Part shown: one piece after another, positions 6,238 to 7,735 of the stretch
Position numbering within the stretch: the stretch's first letter is position 1
Layout: the number at the start of each line of letters is the position of its first letter
Source: Crocinitomicaceae bacterium
GTDB taxonomy: Bacteria; Bacteroidota; Bacteroidia; Flavobacteriales_D; Sanyastnellaceae
Length of the DNA stretch: 7,735 nucleotides
Assembly: GCA_002729115.1 (NCBI GenBank)
Contig: PBWG01000045.1
Coordinates: 5,345 to 13,079 of the forward strand
Direction: 5' to 3'
The notes under the pieces: generated by a model
Told to the model about the DNA's origin: nothing
What the model saw: only the letters and a program-made list of their open reading frames with translations
The model's database searches: none
Position numbers and translations under genes: made by a program

Positions 6238-7680
6238 ATGCGAGCGATCTCATTTCTTCTCGGTGCAGCGTTGTCTGTGGGGCTTGATCTGCAAGGCTTG
6301 GCGCAATGCAACAGCTGCGAACCCGACCTCAGTTGCGCGGCGGCTGATTTTCCTGTGTTGTGTCCCGAGACGCTGGCCGACGCCACGGCGGGCGAGCCCT
6401 ACGAAGAAGTCATCACCTTCAACTTGCCGCCTGTCGTGGTCGACCCCGCGACCGACTTGTCGGTGGACCTGCTGTCGGTGACGATTTCAAGTGTGATGGG
6501 ACTGCCTTTTGGGTTGGAGTTCACGCCGAGCAACGCCGACGGTACCTACGAACCGGGCAACGGCGAGACCTACGGCTGCGCCACCGTGTGCGGCACGCCC
6601 CTCTCGGCAGGCGAATACCTCGTGGACATCAACGTGGCGGTGGTGGCCTCGGCGTTTGGGTTTGAGCAGAGCGTGGACCAAAGTTTTTCCCTCGCCCTCA
6701 CCGTCCTGCCAGGAGACAACCCCGACGCGGTGAGTTCCTTCGAACTCAGCACCCTGTCTGGATGTGCACCACTGGACATGACAGGAACGGCGCTTGTCAC
6801 AGACGCCGGCGCCTCGTACGCTTGGGACTTGGGCAACGGACAGAGCTCCAACGAGGCCAACCCCACGTTCACCTTCGACTCGACGGGCACGTACACAGTG
6901 CAACTCGCCACGGAAGTGGAAGCGCTGGCGTTGACCCAAGTGGCGATCAGCTCGCTGGGGGGCGGATGGGGTCAAGACCTGGACGATTTCTTCGGCCAAC
7001 CTGACCCCTACTTCGTGTTGAGTGACGCCAACGGAACCCTGTACACCTCCGCCTACGGCTCGGAAACCCAAACCCCGACGTTGGGTGGATTCAGCATCCC
7101 TTTGGACTTCGGGGCGTCGTACAACATCGCGTTTTACGACAGCGACACCTTCACCAACGACGACTTCTTGGGGGCGTCTGATTTTGTGGCCGAAGGGGGT
7201 GGCGACGTGACGGTCTCCAACAGCACGACGGCCACCCTGACGCTGACGTCGTCCATGGTGGGCTCCTTCAACGAATCGCTGAGCGTGGTGGTCTTCGACG
7301 ATTTGGACGTGTGGCTTGACATGGACGGCGACGGCTTCGGAGACCCTGCGGTGCCCGTCGACGCATGCGACCCTGCCAACACCCTTCCCTACGCCTTCAA
7401 CGACGCGGACTGCGACGACGCCAACGCCAACGTGTACCTCGACGCGTCCCCCACGGGCGAAGGCGTCGACAACAACTGCGACGGCGTCTTGAGTCCAGAC
7501 GAGATGGTGCCTTGCCCTGGAGATTTGAACCTGGACACCCAGGTTTCCGTGGCCGACGTGCTTGTCATGCTGAGCGACTTTGGATGCATCTCGGCATGCG
7601 AGTCGGACTTGACGTCCGACGGCTCGGTGGGCGTGGAAGACTTGTTGGCGCTTCTGGCCTATTTCGGGACGCAGTGCTGA
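6238..7680 (+). CDS. Secreted modular protein: Ig-like, PKD, C2-like, MopE-like and dockerin-like modules
   Basis: This 480-aa protein has no recognisable enzyme domain. Seen in order: signal peptide 1-22 (likely cleavage LA|Q). Residues 24-157 are Cys-rich and resemble putative-Ig domains (GLPFGLEF, then CGTPLSAGEYLVDI). A PKD domain spans about 165-227 (YAWDLGNG, STGTYTVQLA). A C2-like domain spans about 231-338 (QPDPYFVLSD, FYDSDTFTNDDFLG). Residues 358-422 form a MopE/thrombospondin-3-like metal-binding region (DMDGDGFGDP, DADCDD, VDNNCDG). Two dockerin-like repeats at 426-480 (GDLNLDTQVSVADVL and SDLTSDGSVGVEDLL, each ending near FG-x-C) close the protein. The acidic loops imply calcium binding. 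The C24 after Q23 does not make a valid lipobox. There is no T9SS sorting domain, unlike the preceding esterase. A role in surface adhesion or scaffolding is inference. Confidence 0.85.
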   Translation: MRAISFLLGAALSVGLDLQGLAQCNSCEPDLSCAAADFPVLCPETLADATAGEPYEEVITFNLPPVVVDPATDLSVDLLSVTISSVMGLPFGLEFTPSNADGTYEPGNGETYGCATVCGTPLSAGEYLVDINVAVVASAFGFEQSVDQSFSLALTVLPGDNPDAVSSFELSTLSGCAPLDMTGTALVTDAGASYAWDLGNGQSSNEANPTFTFDSTGTYTVQLATEVEALALTQVAISSLGGGWGQDLDDFFGQPDPYFVLSDANGTLYTSAYGSETQTPTLGGFSIPLDFGASYNIAFYDSDTFTNDDFLGASDFVAEGGGDVTVSNSTTATLTLTSSMVGSFNESLSVVVFDDLDVWLDMDGDGFGDPAVPVDACDPANTLPYAFNDADCDDANANVYLDASPTGEGVDNNCDGVLSPDEMVPCPGDLNLDTQVSVADVLVMLSDFGCISACESDLTSDGSVGVEDLLALLAYFGTQC

Positions 7681-7735
7681 TTCCGGGAAAATCCTGAAGG
7701 CGACGTCAGCAGAAATTGCCGTAGACAGACAGGAT

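Noticed and set aside
6304..6312. Possible lipobox (LAQC) in the modular protein
   Set aside because: Gln directly before the Cys does not fit the lipobox requirement for a small residue, so a signal peptidase I substrate is more likely.
4959..6386. A 475-codon open frame on the minus strand across the esterase gene
   Set aside because: It is antisense to a gene with a full catalytic triad and sorting domain. Its product is rich in His, Arg, Val and Gly with no recognisable motif, as expected for a shadow frame in GC-rich coding DNA.
7691..7735. ATCCTG/CAGGAT 6-bp inverted repeat after the last gene
   Set aside because: The 33-nt loop and lack of a T-run make a terminator unlikely, and the right arm ends exactly at the window edge, so it cannot be judged. 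I see nothing else in the 55-nt tail.

Overview
The window looks like a piece of a GC-rich (about 60% by eye) member of the Bacteroidota, probably a Flavobacteriales-type aquatic lineage. The evidence is a type IX secretion (T9SS) C-terminal sorting domain on a secreted esterase, a HemA with Bacteroidota-style motifs, very few Shine-Dalgarno sequences, TAnnTTTG-like promoter boxes, and a secreted PKD/MopE-like/dockerin-like protein of a kind common in that phylum. The taxonomic call is an inference; no rRNA or other marker is present.

Positions 1-4796 are a divergent haem-biosynthesis cluster. On the minus strand, hemA (glutamyl-tRNA reductase), hemC (hydroxymethylbilane synthase) and a truncated hemD (uroporphyrinogen-III synthase, running off the left edge) are packed with a 1-nt gap and an 8-nt overlap. 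On the plus strand, hemH (ferrochelatase) and hemL (glutamate-1-semialdehyde aminomutase) overlap by 4 nt (ATGA). HemA and HemL make 5-aminolevulinate by the C5 route, HemC and HemD build the macrocycle, and HemH inserts iron at the end; hemB, hemE and the oxidase steps must lie elsewhere. The 154-bp spacer between hemA and hemH holds a 12-bp palindrome close to its midpoint. It also holds a TAnnTTTG box so near the hemA start codon that hemA mRNA could be leaderless.

Positions 4797-5036 contain the least ordinary part. A 51-codon basic ORF of unknown function lies on the minus strand, and its stop codon abuts the hemL stop codon (TGATCA). Its start codon sits inside a 39-bp interrupted palindrome. 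A second perfect dyad with 6-bp arms lies in the short divergent region between it and the next gene.

Positions 5037-7680 are a two-gene plus-strand unit for exported proteins, separated by 10 nt. The first is a PHB-depolymerase/feruloyl-esterase-type alpha/beta hydrolase with a T9SS sorting domain. The second is a 480-aa modular protein with a putative-Ig-like region, a PKD domain, a C2-like domain, a MopE-like DxDxDG region and a C-terminal pair of dockerin-like repeats. Several of its modules are predicted to bind calcium.

Most of the window is conserved metabolism. I see no mobile element, CRISPR array, RNA gene or obvious defence system. The parts worth a second look are the small ORF with its palindromes, the promoter geometry, and the C2-like/dockerin-like secreted protein.
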